A DNA stretch of 64,000 bases, taken from the NCBI RefSeq assembly GCF_000516985.1, contig NW_006917092.1, positions 5,027,924 to 5,091,923 of the forward strand, in the 5' to 3' direction. Below the pieces are notes generated by a model. That model made no database searches, was not told where the DNA came from, and saw only the letters and a program-made list of their open reading frames with translations. The translations under genes were made by a program, and so were the position numbers. This DNA is from Pestalotiopsis fici W106-1. Lineage: Eukaryota; Ascomycota; Sordariomycetes; Amphisphaeriales; Sporocadaceae. Positions 12,323 through 24,975 of the stretch are shown here, piece by piece; position 1 is the stretch's first letter; every line of letters starts with the position of its first letter.

Positions 12323-15300
12323 ATGGCTGAACAAAGTTCTACAGCGGCCGGCCTCTCCAGCCCGGCGGCCGATTCCGCAATTCTTACGGAGACTCTGACG
12401 ACATCAGACGATAAACATCCTCCTCACGATGACGAAGGAATGAGTGACAGTCTCCGGGCGATCGCTTCAACTTCACAAGAGCCGCAAAGTTCTGCGAGGA
12501 ACATGTCCTTATCTACAAAAATCAAATACCCAGCCGCTGGAGTTTCCTCCGACCCGAACCAAGGCCTTGTTCCCAACCCGCCTGAAGAGACAGCAAGCCA
12601 AATTACATCAAGATCGGCTTCAATTGCGTCTTTAGGCAACAGCTTGATCGCCGCGATTCTGTCAGAAGATGAAGAAAATGTAAAAGGATGTCTCCATAAG
12701 GGTGCCAACGTCAATATGGACGTTGGCTTTGGATTCGGGACGACACTCCATCTAGCCTGCCGCTTTGCAACCTATGAAGTCGTCAAAATCCTTCTAGATG
12801 CAAAAGCCAGCATAAAATCACGCGATGCAAGGGAAAATACGGCGCTGATGCTAGCATGCAGAAGCAAAGAGACAGGCACTGAGGGCCTCGTTCAGCGCTT
12901 CCTTGATCACGACAAGCATTCATTTGATCGCGAAAAGGACTCAACTGATCACCACAAGGATCCAGCTGATCACGACGGGGACTTAGCTGTAAACTTTGCC
13001 AACAATCACAAGTCAACGGCCCTCACTATTGCATGTCAATGGTCCTCTTCCGTCGTTGTTGAGAAGCTTCTGGCAGGCGGTGCAGACATCGATGTTGCAG
13101 ACAGTGATGGAGACACACCGCTTATTTTGGCGGCAAGATATGGTGACAAGGAAATGATGAGCCACATCATCTCTTATCACTATAAGAAACACCCAAAGGA
13201 CCCGTCCAGGTTTTATGAGGCAAATGGTTCTGGCGAGAATGCATTTTACAGTGCGATGTTGAACAAAGATGCTAAGAGAAGAGCTAGCATCTTGAGGCTA
13301 TTATCCGACAAGATACCATCAAATTCCGATGAACTTGGAGATGACTGGAAGCAGACGCTTCTGTACGCCGCCAGCGAAATGGGAGATGAATATGCAGTAC
13401 ACCTTCTTGTGGACAAAGAACATGCGAGCATCGTTGCTCAGGACTATAGAGGTTACACGGCACTACATCTCGCCTGCCTGAATGGCCATGCAGGAATTGC
13501 GAAGAAATTCTTGAAACTACGAAAGGGGATGGAAGTTGCGCAGGATCCACTGGACAGGAGTCCTTGGTATATGTTTGTGCAGTTCTACATTCGGTCCTGG
13601 GACCCATCTCAAGCGTCAAATTCAGACGAGATCAAAAAGTTCGCATCCATAATCTCGGACTATGTACGCCTCGAGGAAATGATATATGCCATGGTGCTGG
13701 TAAGCAGACTTGAGATGCTACATCAACTTGTGGAATTGATGAGTCCTGATGCACTTGATCACAAACTATATGAGCTGATGTGGAGCCAACAAGGCCGGTC
13801 CGAACATCAGTCACGGATAAACCAAGAGCTCAAAGATCAATATCTCAAAGATCAATATCTCAAAGATCAATATCTCAAAGACAATCTATATTGGCTAAAG
13901 CCTGAGACACCATTGCAGTGGTGCACATACTTTGGAAAAACAAGTCTGGTCTGGTCGCTCCTGAGAAACCCGATATCGAGCAACCCGTTGGATGATATGG
14001 AAAAGGCAAGGCGAATATACGATTATATCTCGGTCCCAGAACAAACACGCCCAGACTGGCTAGATGAGATCTGGTGGAATCGAATGCATAATGATGGCTC
14101 AGTGATGTTGTATCCACCAGAGTCGTATCCACGACGACCTAAAATATTACAACAAACGACTTCCGGCCGCGACGAACGTTCCCTAGAACTTGAAAAGATT
14201 CTTGAATACGAGCAAATAAGAGAAATGCTGTATGACCCTCCCAGTGTGGCGAACATTCCAGACACTACATATCGAATACCGTCGTTGGAGAAAGCCCATG
14301 ACGAGCAGGAGGCAAGGGAATCGACAGCGATCATTTTGGATTTCTACGAGTATGACAAGGGGATGGAGCTGCTTAGGCGCTCCCGTGCTGTTCACGACGT
14401 CATCTACGCAAGTGCCAACGAGGCGGCAGGTGGACCAGAGAAGATCATGAATAGAGCCAGAAAGGCAGCAAGTGAGATGGAATATAGGCTAGATAAACTT
14501 TTGATGAGATGGATCCATCTTCCCGCGAACAAGGTATGGAACGTTTGAGAACTCGACTGTCTTCAGAGCTGACCAATGCCTATTTTAGATGATGTGGATG
14601 GAGGTAATATGATGTACTATCTGTTGGGTATCTACAGCTTGCACTGCTGACAACCAATATCAGGACCTCGCAATGAGAGTTTACAAGGACAAGAGCAGAT
14701 CTCAGCAAGATTGGTTTTCACTAAAGAACTTCCTCTGGAGCAGCTGGCACCAACCGATGATGGGCACTTCAGGGACAACACGCGTGAACGCTATGTGCCT
14801 GGTCAGTAAACTGTTAAGAAGCGTCCATACTTTGCCTCTGACATCTCCACAGAAAGCAGGTGTACCAGGACGTCTTCGAGCATCAACTGCAACCAAAACC
14901 GCAGTAGACTCCAAGGGGACATCAAAGAACAAGTCTGCAAACACCACCCTGAATACTGACAGCGGTAAGGTACAGAATGGTAAATCAAAACCTTGCCCTA
15001 GCCTCACTTTATCCCAAAGCATAGATTGATAGTATGTTCCAGGCTCACAGGAGAGAGTGATAATTCGTGTAGGTAGAATCTCCTGTACTAAAAGCTCGAC
15101 TAACATAATAGTTGCCTTACGTCACACTCGCCTACTGCGAGAGAAAGAGCTTTGGTGAGACTACAGAGCACGAGACGCCAAGTCGCGATAACAATGCACG
15201 CGAGACGGGCGGCACAAATGCAGCCACGCGACACAGCAATGACATTGAGCCAAGATCCGAGGTCAACGACGAGGAAAGGAGAAACCGAAAGTCATCCAAC

Positions 15301-17031
15301 CGCGTCAACCCGCCTGAGCCCAGTATGAGCCAGGCAGCGATGTCTCTAGATGAGTTCTACTACAATTTTGGAGATATAGACAGACGGAACGAGAATCAGG
15401 TCATCACCCGATGTTTTCTACACGACAAGCAACAGGAAGGCAAAACGCCTAGGAATAGGCAGATTAGGAATGGCGACGGGGTTCCTGATAACTATAAAAA
15501 GTGGCCATACCTTGTTGTTGGCCAGTTATGGCTTTGCATCATCGACGAAGGTACGTATCTTACGTTGTGGCGGCTTATGATGTCGTTTTCTCTTTATTCC
15601 TCCACGGCTTCTCTTCAATCATATCGCCCATGCCTCTTGAATTGAAGAATCAAATAAGATGACCAAACCCCAGTCTGATTAATTCTACATAGATACCGTT
15701 GTGACCTCTACACATAGTGGAGACGGAGTTCGTGATTATATCCTGGAGACTATGTTTCAACAGATGCGGGAGGCAAAGCTGAACAATCCAGCACCTGCGC
15801 AGCCTCTTTCCGTCAAAAATATGAGTCAATTACTCATCGAGTTCTGCGTCGATTTCATTGAAGACTTGACCTGGAACCGTTTATTCAGAGAAAACAACGA
15901 TTGGCAGGATACGAGTGCAGCATCCAAGTCTGTACTAATGCTATTTGGCGAGAGGCTGAATCAAGTTGTGAGTCTACCCTATCGCAAGAGGATCGTTAAG
16001 AACCACTTGTTTTATCGGGGAGACTGGCCTTATAGAGTAGAGCAAAGGATGCTGACTTAAACTTGGCACAGGCTGCGAGCCGAAAGAGTCTTTTTGACGA
16101 CTTCAAGCAGAGAATGGCGGATGAGCAAAAGATCAATGATAGCAAGGTCGGGAGTCTATTGCCTCAAGCTATTGACAGACTCCGAGGAATCGATAAACGA
16201 ACGCAGCCGACGAAGCACGAGACCCATGAGAGTGCCCTTCAAAACGACGCCGCGCATTCCAGAGCAATACAAACGACTGCAGAACTACTAGACGAGGTGA
16301 AGGACATCCTAGAAGAACTCACAATTCTCAAAGGGCTCGTCAAGCAACAGCAGAATGTCTGGGAACGCTTCGTTGATAAGGACTTGAGAAGCAGCAACTC
16401 CCGTGGACCTGGCGCGGTATATGAAAAGGTCACTGAGATGATTGATACATCCCATTCCATCCATCAAGCTGTAAATATGAAATACTGTTCATTTTACAGC
16501 TCACATAGTGCTAACGCTTCTTAGGTTAACGATCTAATGAATCTTGAGCTCGCCGAGGAGTCTAGAAAGCAGACTAGGGAAGCTGCCAGCCAGGGAAAGA
16601 CTCTTATGGCATTCACAATTGTCACAGTCATTTTCGTGAGTAATAAAACAAGAAACTCAGAGTTGGGAAACTATGCTTACAGACTCACTTAGACACCTTT
16701 GTCTTTTCTCACATCACTTTTTGCCCTGAATATAGTGGACTTCCAGCACAGCGCCGATGGGCAGCTAGAGTACGAGCCGGGATGGATTTACCCGATCTTA
16801 TGTGAGTTATTCAAAAGCATCCCGAGAAAACAAAGAAAAGAGAAACTGATTTGAAGCATAGTTTGTGTTGCAGCTGGCGTCATAGGGCCACTGATGCTCT
16901 ACGCTGCTCATGATGGACTAAGGAGGGTCATTCTCCAAGTTGCGCAAAAGATCGGTACATCATACGAGAACTTGATGTTGAAAATTGCTTTTGCAAGGAA
17001 GTCAAAGTCCGATCTCGAAAAGGGACTATGA
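12323..17031 (+). CDS. ankyrin-repeat protein with CorA-like membrane domain
   Basis: Large protein of about 1323 residues. I read ten exons: 12323-14533, 14589-14603, 14664-14801, 14853-14969, 15112-15550, 15693-15967, 16072-16470, 16525-16635, 16693-16801 and 16874-17031; all junctions keep frame, the exon 4 donor (GTACAG) being the weakest. The N-terminal third holds ankyrin repeats (TTLHLACRFATYEVVKILL, ALTIACQWSS, TPLILAARYGD, TALHLACLNGH). The C-terminal part has a long helical segment, then two closely spaced membrane spans (MAFTIVTVIFTPLSFLTSLF and GVIGPLMLYAAH), the layout of CorA-like divalent-cation channels; the classical GMN selectivity motif after the first span is not seen. Such ankyrin-CorA fusions are common in filamentous fungi and of unknown role. 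Coding DNA includes a 15 bp tandem repeat (13829-13873). Confidence 0.82.
13829..13873 (+). repeat. 15 bp tandem repeat inside coding sequence
   Basis: Three exact copies of CTCAAAGATCAATAT followed by a diverged fourth, encoding KDQYL repeated in the linker after the ankyrin region of the ankyrin-CorA protein. The unit is a multiple of three, so copy-number change would keep the reading frame. Confidence 0.9.
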
Positions 17032-18434
17032 GTCTGACACTGCCTGATGTCTATATATCGCTCAAGATACAGGATGAACAAACTGATTTGAATGGATGAT
17101 GATTGGACTGCATTCTGTGCTAGACTAGCTACAATATTAGCACTATGCCTAGTGAGCATGACCTTTGCCGTAGACCTTGCCTGTTGACATTGCATTACTG
17201 AGCCACGTATCTTCAAGCAAATGACAGGATTAAACCTTGCAAAACGTATGACGTCGCTAATTCGCGTCGAGGCCGAACCAACTTTATTGTTGTATGCTAG
17301 TTGAAGCGCTGGACACAAATTTCAAAACTGCTGTTGGCGTTCGCGAAGGCGACTTCTTCAATCCAACCACTTGAGACTAGGCTGTTTATAAGGATACCAT
17401 CCGCGGTACGGAGGCGGTCTTTCAGAACCTAAAATATCCCGGCCAGTCTTTCTTTTGCAAAACATGCACGTTGGATATCAAAGCGTTCCATTAAAAACAC
17501 CAATTGATTTTTTCAAATTAAACACAGGGCGATTCCGACTCCAGTGCAGGTCAAATAATAATACGAAGATATGCCCAAGAGAAAAGCCGCAGTCGAGATA
17601 CCAGAGCAAGACCTCCGAAAGTGGTGAATCATTTCGAAGAGCCCAGCTCTGTGCGCACAAGTGCCTAGCTCCATATTGAAGCCATATGTCATTATATGTC
17701 GGATATGAAAAATAGTACTTAAAGGTNNNNNNNNNNNNNNNNNNNNNNNNNNNNNNNNNNNNNNNNNNNNNNNNNNNNNNNNNNNNNNNNNNNNNNNNNN
17801 NNNNNNNNNNNNNNNNNNNNNNNNNNGGGGTCGAGAGTGATTGCTACTGGTGTGTGAGCCTTTTCGTAATCAGAATTTGACCTTCGCCTTGGCCATCAGG
17901 GACGATGGCCCTGGAGAGGGGATGGTTGTCATGACAGATACTGTGTGGCGCCGGCACCGTCCCATGGGTCCGCGGGTATAGGTCCCAGTTCGTGATCGTC
18001 CGATAACGATTGCAAGCATGCATCTTTGCCCATTGGTACAGTGGTAGTCCATGCTCTAACAGATTAAATATATATAATACCTCTTACTCTTAATGCACTG
18101 CCGTTGTTATCAAGGGGCTATGATAAAATGAGGTAAATAAGTCCCTTACTACATCGTTAATAAGCCAGATAATTCCACGGATAAAGCCTCGAAGATAAAA
18201 AAAAAAAANAAAAAAGTCTAACAAGAAGCTTTTAGACCCTGGTGTATTATTTTCATTCTACCATAAGGGTGGGTGCTTGACATAGTCCTTAATTGATGGC
18301 AACAAGGAGGTTATATTATGCAAGGTTGAACCATTGCAGTCCCATGAAACAGGAATACATAAAAATGCCTATGCGCGGTGGTGATCATTGGGAACTCCGT
18401 AAAGTTCTAGGTCCAGTCGAGACCGAATATCCCG
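17032..18434. other. intergenic region containing an assembly gap
   Basis: No gene seen. The segment contains the 100-N gap, a poly-A tract with one ambiguous base at 18209, and the 3' ends of the convergent ankyrin-CorA and cysteine-cluster genes. Whatever lies in the gap is unknown. Confidence 0.4.
17727..17826. other. assembly gap (100 N)
   Basis: Exactly 100 N, the usual placeholder for a gap of unknown length, so distances across it should not be trusted. Confidence 0.99.
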
Positions 18435-19806
18435 CTAGTCTTCGTCACCGTTGGACTGGATAAGCACCTTGCGAATATCTCTGAAAAGATTGCTCAGACA
18501 GGTTCGCCAAGGCATGTAGCCCTTGTCACCGTATTTGAGACCGCCCACTGCGACAAGTTGCGTCAGCAATCGCATTGCCAGGTAAGGACATGAACGTGAA
18601 ATATCTCTTTCGAGCACCATGTCCATACATGATGTTTTATAGCACAATATCAGAAAACAGGTGCTTTGAGGCTGATCAAAACAAATGCAAAACAAAAATT
18701 GCTTACTGATTCTGGCCTGATGCTGCCGCATGGTTTGATAATCCTGCGAGAAAGCAAGAATTTAGCCAGGCATGCGGATAGCAGGCAGGAATCATCATCT
18801 CCTCCCATTGACTATGCACTTACTGCGCCTGGATTGAGCGGTTGGAAATCACGCGCGGCTGCTTTGCGACAAGAATCCATGTACTTCTCGTATCCATGGA
18901 GGATCTTCTCATATTATTAGCAGGTAAGACCCATAGATGTTTAGAGATACTCACAGTATCTCGAGAGCCACTAGGGCCCCGTCCATCTGCGAGCTTGTAG
19001 ACCAGGAGACTGTGCTGGAGACAATGTTCCATCAAAACACCCTCGTATACTCTTGACAGCTTGTGGACCTCGTTCGCAATATCCCTGCAGGCTACGGGTG
19101 GAATAAGACGTTGGTGGGAGTCAAAAATTTCCTTTCTTGCCCAACCAATGATGTTCATCAAGATAGTGGTCTCCCTTTCGAGGCCACGTGGGGGCTGAGG
19201 AGATATTAGCGATAGTATAGAGAAGTACGACGGCAGACGTTCACCTACCAACTCGCAGCGTGATCCAGTTCGCAGGCAGGCTTTGCAGATTGTGGGAAAG
19301 TAGTCGTCACCGAAGCAACACTTGGGCCACAGCGGCCGAGCAGAACTGGGGGTATAGTCGGCGTTCATGACAAGAATACAGCGAATACAAACATGCCAGA
19401 AGCTGAAATCTTCCGGGAGAGTGCCATCATCATCGTCATCATCGTCATTTTCGTCATTTTCTTCCGTAACGCTATCGTCAATCCCGGTCCGGACAGAATC
19501 GTTAGTTTGCATGGGAACAGGACTGCTATTTTCCGTGTGAGAAGGAATGCCGTTCGTCGTTCGATCAGGAATGGCACCACTCATCAAGTCAGGACTGCCA
19601 GAATCTCTTGAAAGGAGAGTGAAATCTTCTCCCGAGTCAGGATCGGGATCTCGGGTCGCCACTCTGATTGGGTCTCGGGGCAGGAGAGTCATGCCTCGAG
19701 GAGGATACGGGTTTGGTCGTGCTTGGCTTCGGGGCTGCACAGGAAGATTATGTGATGCCATACTGAGACTGCCTCTCTGCAGAGATGATGGTGTGGGATT
19801 AATCAT
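18435..19806 (-). CDS. cysteine-cluster protein, possible Zn2Cys6-like regulator
   Basis: Predicted protein of 342 residues from five exons: 19806-19249, 19194-18955, 18904-18824, 18743-18707 and 18547-18435. The N-terminal 115 residues are proline-, serine- and arginine-rich; an acidic run follows (about 116-127), then a cluster of seven cysteines: C140-x2-C143, the pair C163-C164, and C174-x2-C177-x6-C184. The last three have the spacing of half a fungal Zn2Cys6 binuclear cluster, so a metal-binding, perhaps DNA-binding, role is possible but not shown. The rest is helical with no recognised domain. The first intron (54 bp, GTAGGT donor, internal CTAAT, TCAG acceptor) is a multiple of three and leaves an open frame if unspliced. 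The acceptor before exon 3 is poor (GAG or AAG). Divergent from the HeLo-pseudokinase gene across 877 bp. Confidence 0.62.
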
Positions 19807-20683
19807 TGGAACAAAGCAATAGGAATCTGTGGGCTGATCAATGCAATAATAATTGGGATTGAGACAATCTTTTGCAGCTCTCTCCAGTTGACAGTGCTGA
19901 AGATAAGGATGGCTGGCACTTTGGAATGACGTTTCAATGTTGTTGTTTATCTTTCCCCAAGAAACGGCATCTACAATAGCATTGGCAACCGAACTAACGG
20001 CATGAAGAAGAAGGAGCGATTATATGCAGCAGTAGCTGAGACCGTCAGAACATGAAGTGAAGGGAGGAGCTGCCCGAAAAGCTACGGCGTGCGGATTCAT
20101 ATTTATAAACATGCTGTTTAGACCTGCTGTATGTTCCCACTGCTCGATGTTTTGCTATACTAAATTCTTGCTACAATTTCTCAGTGCTCGCAATAAATTA
20201 TTCTTCAACATTTGAAAGAAGAAACACGTGCAAGCAACCGAATTCTGGTGTGTTAATTCGTGATCGAAACCAATCGAGGGCGAGGTCCGTCGTGTCACCA
20301 ACGCCTGGAAAGTGTGTCTGGCATTCAATTATTGAGCTTGCTCATGCACCTATGGACAGAGCCGAAACTGCAATGCGCAGGTACATATATGTCCTGCCAC
20401 ATACTAGGTAGGTAGGTACAGGCCTAGAGACTTTCTTCAGGCTTTGGCTTTTAGTGGTTTAGTGGGGGGTTCTCCTGCGGCTGGTTCATTGTCCAGCTTC
20501 GATTGCCAACGCGGGGTCTCGATTATCCACCACGTTGCATTACCCAAACCGCCGATTCCGATTCTTCCCATTGATTTCAGCCGCTTGTGTGGCCGCATAA
20601 TCTTGAGCATCCCAGCATCCAGTGAGCCAGCCATATATTTGTTACTTTCGCCATAAGTCGCCAATGCTTTTGTTCGGTTCAAA
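19807..20683. promoter_or_regulatory. divergent promoter region, cysteine-cluster and HeLo-pseudokinase genes
   Basis: 877 bp between two divergent start codons; it must contain both promoters. I see no open frame worth calling and no clear operator. Confidence 0.45.
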
Positions 20684-22752
20684 ATGGATCCTGTCACGGC
20701 TGCCGGTCTGGCCATAGGTGTCGCGGGCGTTGGTTTTCAGGTCTACACTGGCTGCGTGCAAGGTGAATGAATACTCCATCATCTCCAGTTGCGCTCGTGC
20801 ATACGCGTTTCTACTGACATCTGCTATAGCTATACAATTGCTGATAACGGCAAAGAACTTCCCAGATGAGTTCAAATACCTCAATCTCCGCCTGCGCATG
20901 GAGCAGCAACGATTGTTCGCCTGGAGTGAAACATCGGGCCTCGCCGACGTAGATAGCAAGAACCAGCAGAAGATATTGAAAACCAACACCTTTTTTCTCC
21001 ATCGCACCACCGTCTTGGATCTGCTCGTCCAAGTGCAGTGTCTTTTCAAGGAATTTCAAGACGAACAAAAGCGGTACCAGAGAATTTTGGTGATTCCTGA
21101 TTCCGCCGAGTCGCTCGAGACGCCAGAAAAAGATGCATCTGACGCCAACTTTCCTCTGCCGCAGCGACGGCGGGACTTTATCCAAAAGGCCATGTCCAAG
21201 CTCAAGAACCTGTCAACAGAAGGTGCGCTGCGTCTGAGATGGGCATCTTTTGACCGGGACGGCTTTGAAAGGCTGCTTTCTAAATTCGCAGTGCTCAACG
21301 ATAACATGACTGATATACTTGATGCTCGCCTTCAGGTTGAGATTCACCACACTGTTCAAGATACAAACAGGGGTATGCTGCAACTGCACCACAAGATTGC
21401 TGATCTATCACGCTTGGTCATGGCCTTGAACCTAAAGTTGGAACCGCCCGCACAGCAGGCACAGTCACCCAAGTCAGATTCGCAGAGAGAAGTGAGAGCA
21501 AAAGAAGCATCGGGCCTGCTGCTCCTATCTCAATTGGCCAAATTCAAGGCCTTCAATGAATCAATCGAGTCTGGAAGAAATAATGCACTGGATGAAAAGA
21601 CAACATCGCAGCTTGAGCTTGGTCGTCCACAGGAGCAAGAAAAATTGAAGCTGGATTCCGCAATGATCGAGCTCAAACAACAAGGAGCTAGCGGGTCCCA
21701 GCGTTGCGAGGCAATATTCAAAGCACCAGATGGGAAAAGAAAGAATATATGGATCGAATGGAAGGAGTTTGATGGGCATATATCGAGCGACTCCGTGCCG
21801 GCCAAACAAGTCATTGTCGATCGCGTCAGAAAGCTGGCTGCCCTTTTGAACCATAGTCCCAAGCCCGAGGCATTTCGAACCCCTCATTGTCTTGGTTATT
21901 TCGACCAGGAAGAGAATGACGATGACAGCAGCGACGAGGAAGGATGCTCACGGCTCGGTCTAGTTTTCGAGCGGCCAGAAGATGCATCGATAGACAAGGA
22001 GTCGCCTGCCGTGAGCCTCAGAGAGCTTCTAGAGTGCGACTCCAAAGGTCACCCCAAACCGAGCTTGACGGCCAGGAGAGATCTTGCTCTTGCTGTGAGC
22101 AATTGTCTTTTGGTGAGTACCATCTTCAAATAGTGCTCTAATACGGGCTTGAATCATTGCCGGACTAATACGACTGCAGAGCCTCCATTTGGCCAACTGG
22201 CTACACAAATCTCTTCGATCGGATAATGTCATATTCTTTCGCGATATCAAAGGTCAAATTGATTATGCAAAACCTTACATTTCTGGCTTTGACTTTTCGC
22301 GCCCAGCCAGAAAGGATGAGCCCACGGAAATTGCTAGTCAAGACGATATAATGCACAACCTTTATCGCTACCCATCTATACAAAGCAGTCAATCAGCGCA
22401 GCGTCCACGTTTCAAGAAGAGCTTTGACATGTACAGCCTGGGTGTAGTCCTCCAAGAGATTGGCCACTGGGCTCCCGTTGAGGACATTGTAAAGATCAAC
22501 ATTGAAAGGGCATGGCGCCAGCCGTCCATCATTGAAGGTGTCCGAGACATCCTTCTGGCCGAGAAGACTCGAGAGGAACTGAGAGGCAATATGGGGTCCG
22601 TCTATGAGACGGCCATTCGACGATGCATTGCGGGTGGGGAATTCCTCAAGTTAAAGGACGGGGACGACGAGACAAATGACAAGGTGGCTACAACACTGTC
22701 CATGGCTTTTTATGAAAATGTTGTCAAAGAGCTGGAAAGGATAATCGTGTAG
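20684..22752 (+). CDS. HeLo domain-pseudokinase protein
   Basis: 644 residues from three exons: 20684-20762, 20830-22112 and 22180-22752. The N terminus (MDPVTAAGLAIGVAGVGF) and the helical region to about residue 215 match the HeLo (prion-inhibition and propagation) domain, the membrane-targeting, cell-death-inducing domain known from HET-S; the first 25 residues are glycine-rich and hydrophobic. The C-terminal half has a protein-kinase fold: N-lobe strand WIEWKEF, hinge RLGLVFE, then HKSLRSDN (463-470) where active kinases have HRDLKPEN, GFDFSR (490-495) in place of DFG, and FDMYSLGVVLQEIG matching kinase subdomain IX. The catalytic Asp and metal-binding Asp are both replaced, so it is probably a pseudokinase acting as a switch. 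No C-terminal amyloid motif is present. The architecture parallels animal MLKL. Confidence 0.85.
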
Positions 22753-23343
22753 TTGTTGACAAAACAAGACCAGGAGCCAATTTTGGATTACGCGATATGC
22801 AGGTCCAAATGCAGTGTGGTATTAGATCAGTCCTGCTCGAACACAAGAGCAAAATATACATGCGTATTCGAGACGACTAGCCGCTGGCGCATCCTGCATG
22901 TGTGTTAAAAACAGGCTTGCATCATTTAAGATTAAAGTATCTGTCCGGCCATGCGGGATATGCACAATAGGATTTGATCTTTGTCCAGCATTTCGTTCAT
23001 AAAATGGACAATAGCGCACAAGGCTTTGAATGCGTTTGTCGGATGGAAATGGAAAATGCATAGCAATGGCCGATGAGGCAACTTGGGACTGCTATGACAT
23101 GATCATAGGCCTGTTGCTCAGTTGGGTATGTCAATATGCTGACCAATGATGGAGTGCAGTAGCGGGGTCGTTATCTCCGGGTCTATTTGCTACCCAGCGT
23201 TTCTTCAGTAATCGCTAGCCACATTCCAAGATTCTTTCAAACGTTTCATCTCGGATACTTTTCCTTTTCATTAGAATCAATAACTCATCCGAGGTTGATC
23301 AATTGATTGCTCTAGATAAGAAACCCTCAAGACGCAAAGACAA
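22753..23343. other. intergenic spacer
   Basis: About 590 bp with no supportable gene; contains the promoter of the hydroxyacid dehydrogenase gene. Confidence 0.4.
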
Positions 23344-24680
23344 ATGGCCCTCGAACGCGTCCTCGGCGGTTGGTGGTCGTCGGCCGCCAACCCGAGCCTC
23401 AAGGGCCACCAGCTGCTCATCGTATCGCCGACAGCGCCGGCGCCCGAGTGGGTGAGCAAGGTCAAGAAGGCGCACCGGGATCTCGACGTTCAGCACATCG
23501 ACATCAACCCGTGGACCATCCACGCCGCGGCCGAGGCGCGCACTCGGGACATTGACTGGTCCAAGGCCACAGTCTTGCTCACGGGCCCGCTTGTCCCGAC
23601 CATTGAGCAGGCGCCCCGGCTCGAGCTTGTCCAGCTTCAGAGCGCCGGCGCTAATTACCTCTTGGACAATCCGCTGTTCAAGGACACGGATGTGGCATTT
23701 TCAACGGCCAATGGTGTTCATGGGTGAGTGGTCTTTTTGTTTTGTGACTGTCTATTGATCAATGCGCTTGAAGAGATGCAAATCCCGGCGTGCAGTACTT
23801 TTCTTGCTGACATTCTCCGGTAGCCCACAGATTGCAGAGTGGGTGATTACCACCTATTTGATGCACCAACATGAACGTGAGTGACATTTGTCCGACCTGG
23901 ACTGGTAGCGAGAGCCCAGGCTGACATTTTGCGCTAGTGGCGCTTTACTTGGACCAGCAGAAGGATGGCCATTGGAACAGGGTCACAACGGCACTTCAAG
24001 ACGCCGTTGGTGCTCGAGTGTAAGTCGTGACTCTGTTGTGATAACAAAAAGTTACATGAGACTGACACAAGCCATTCAGTGGCATTCTCGGATACGGCAG
24101 TATTGGTAGGCAGGTGGCCCGAGTCGCCAAGGCCCTCGGCATGGATGTTATAGCCTATACCAACGGCCGGCGCGCGACCCCGGAATCGCGCAAGGACACT
24201 GGCTATATCGTACCAGGAACGGGCGACCCTGACGGCATTTTCCCGTCCAAGTGGCTGTCAGGCGCCGACAACCAGTTTGAGGAGTTCCTAAGCTCGGACC
24301 TGGACGTGCTCGTCGTCTCGGTACCGCTCACGGCCAGCACCAAGGGCCTAATCTCGGGACCCGAGTTCAAGCTCCTCGAGAAAAGAAAGACCTTCTTGTC
24401 CAACATTGCCCGCGGCCCCATTGTCGATACCAAGGCCCTCATTGGTGCGCTCGAGAAGGGACAAATCCGCGGTGCGGCTCTCGACGTGACGGACCCGGAG
24501 CCCCTGCCCGATGGACATCCGCTGTGGAAGGCGCCCAATGTCTTCATCACACCGCACGTTAGCGGTGTTTCCAATGACTATAATACCAGAGTCTATGACA
24601 TACTTGCACTGAATCTGCAGAGGTTGGCAGAAGGCAAAAAGGAGTTTGTCAACAAGGTAAATAAGAAGGAAGGATACTAG
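23344..24680 (+). CDS. D-isomer-specific 2-hydroxyacid dehydrogenase
   Basis: NAD(P)-dependent D-2-hydroxyacid dehydrogenase of 371 residues, interconverting a 2-hydroxy acid and the 2-oxo acid; the exact substrate (glyoxylate, hydroxypyruvate, phenylpyruvate and others) is not predictable. Four exons: 23344-23723, 23824-23876, 23938-24019 and 24080-24680, all with GTGAGT or GTAAGT donors. The nucleotide-binding GILGYGSIGRQVA lies at about 173-185. Catalytic residues expected in the family are visible: Arg in NIARGPIVD, Glu in DVTDPEPLPDGHPLW and His in ITPHVSG. Probably cytosolic: no targeting signal is evident. The first two thirds of exon 1 are GC-rich at third positions, unlike the flanking DNA. 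Confidence 0.93.
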
Positions 24681-24975
24681 ATCTTGTAAATTATATTTGA
24701 GCAGAAGAATTACATTTTGTGATGGAAACTCGAAGACAGCATGCCCTTTCACATAAATGAAACATTCGGGGATCATAACAGCATTACGCAAAAGGACCAA
24801 CCTTTAAGTCTTGGATTAATGTGCGAGAGCTACTCTTCCGTCTTCCATCCGTGCTCATTTTGTAGTTGTATCCCGATGGGATATTTGTTTATTAGCAATC
24901 TCAACGAACCTTTAGGTGCACGAATACTTTCTTCACTCCAGGTAAAACTGTACCATCTACTAGACACTTTGAAAT

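Noticed and set aside
18020..18060. tRNA-like A-box (ATTGGTACAGTGGTAGT)
   Set aside because: No matching T-arm/B-box or acceptor stem within 100 bases; no cloverleaf can be drawn.
24348..24800. 150-codon minus-strand open frame
   Set aside because: Antisense shadow of the dehydrogenase C-terminal exon.
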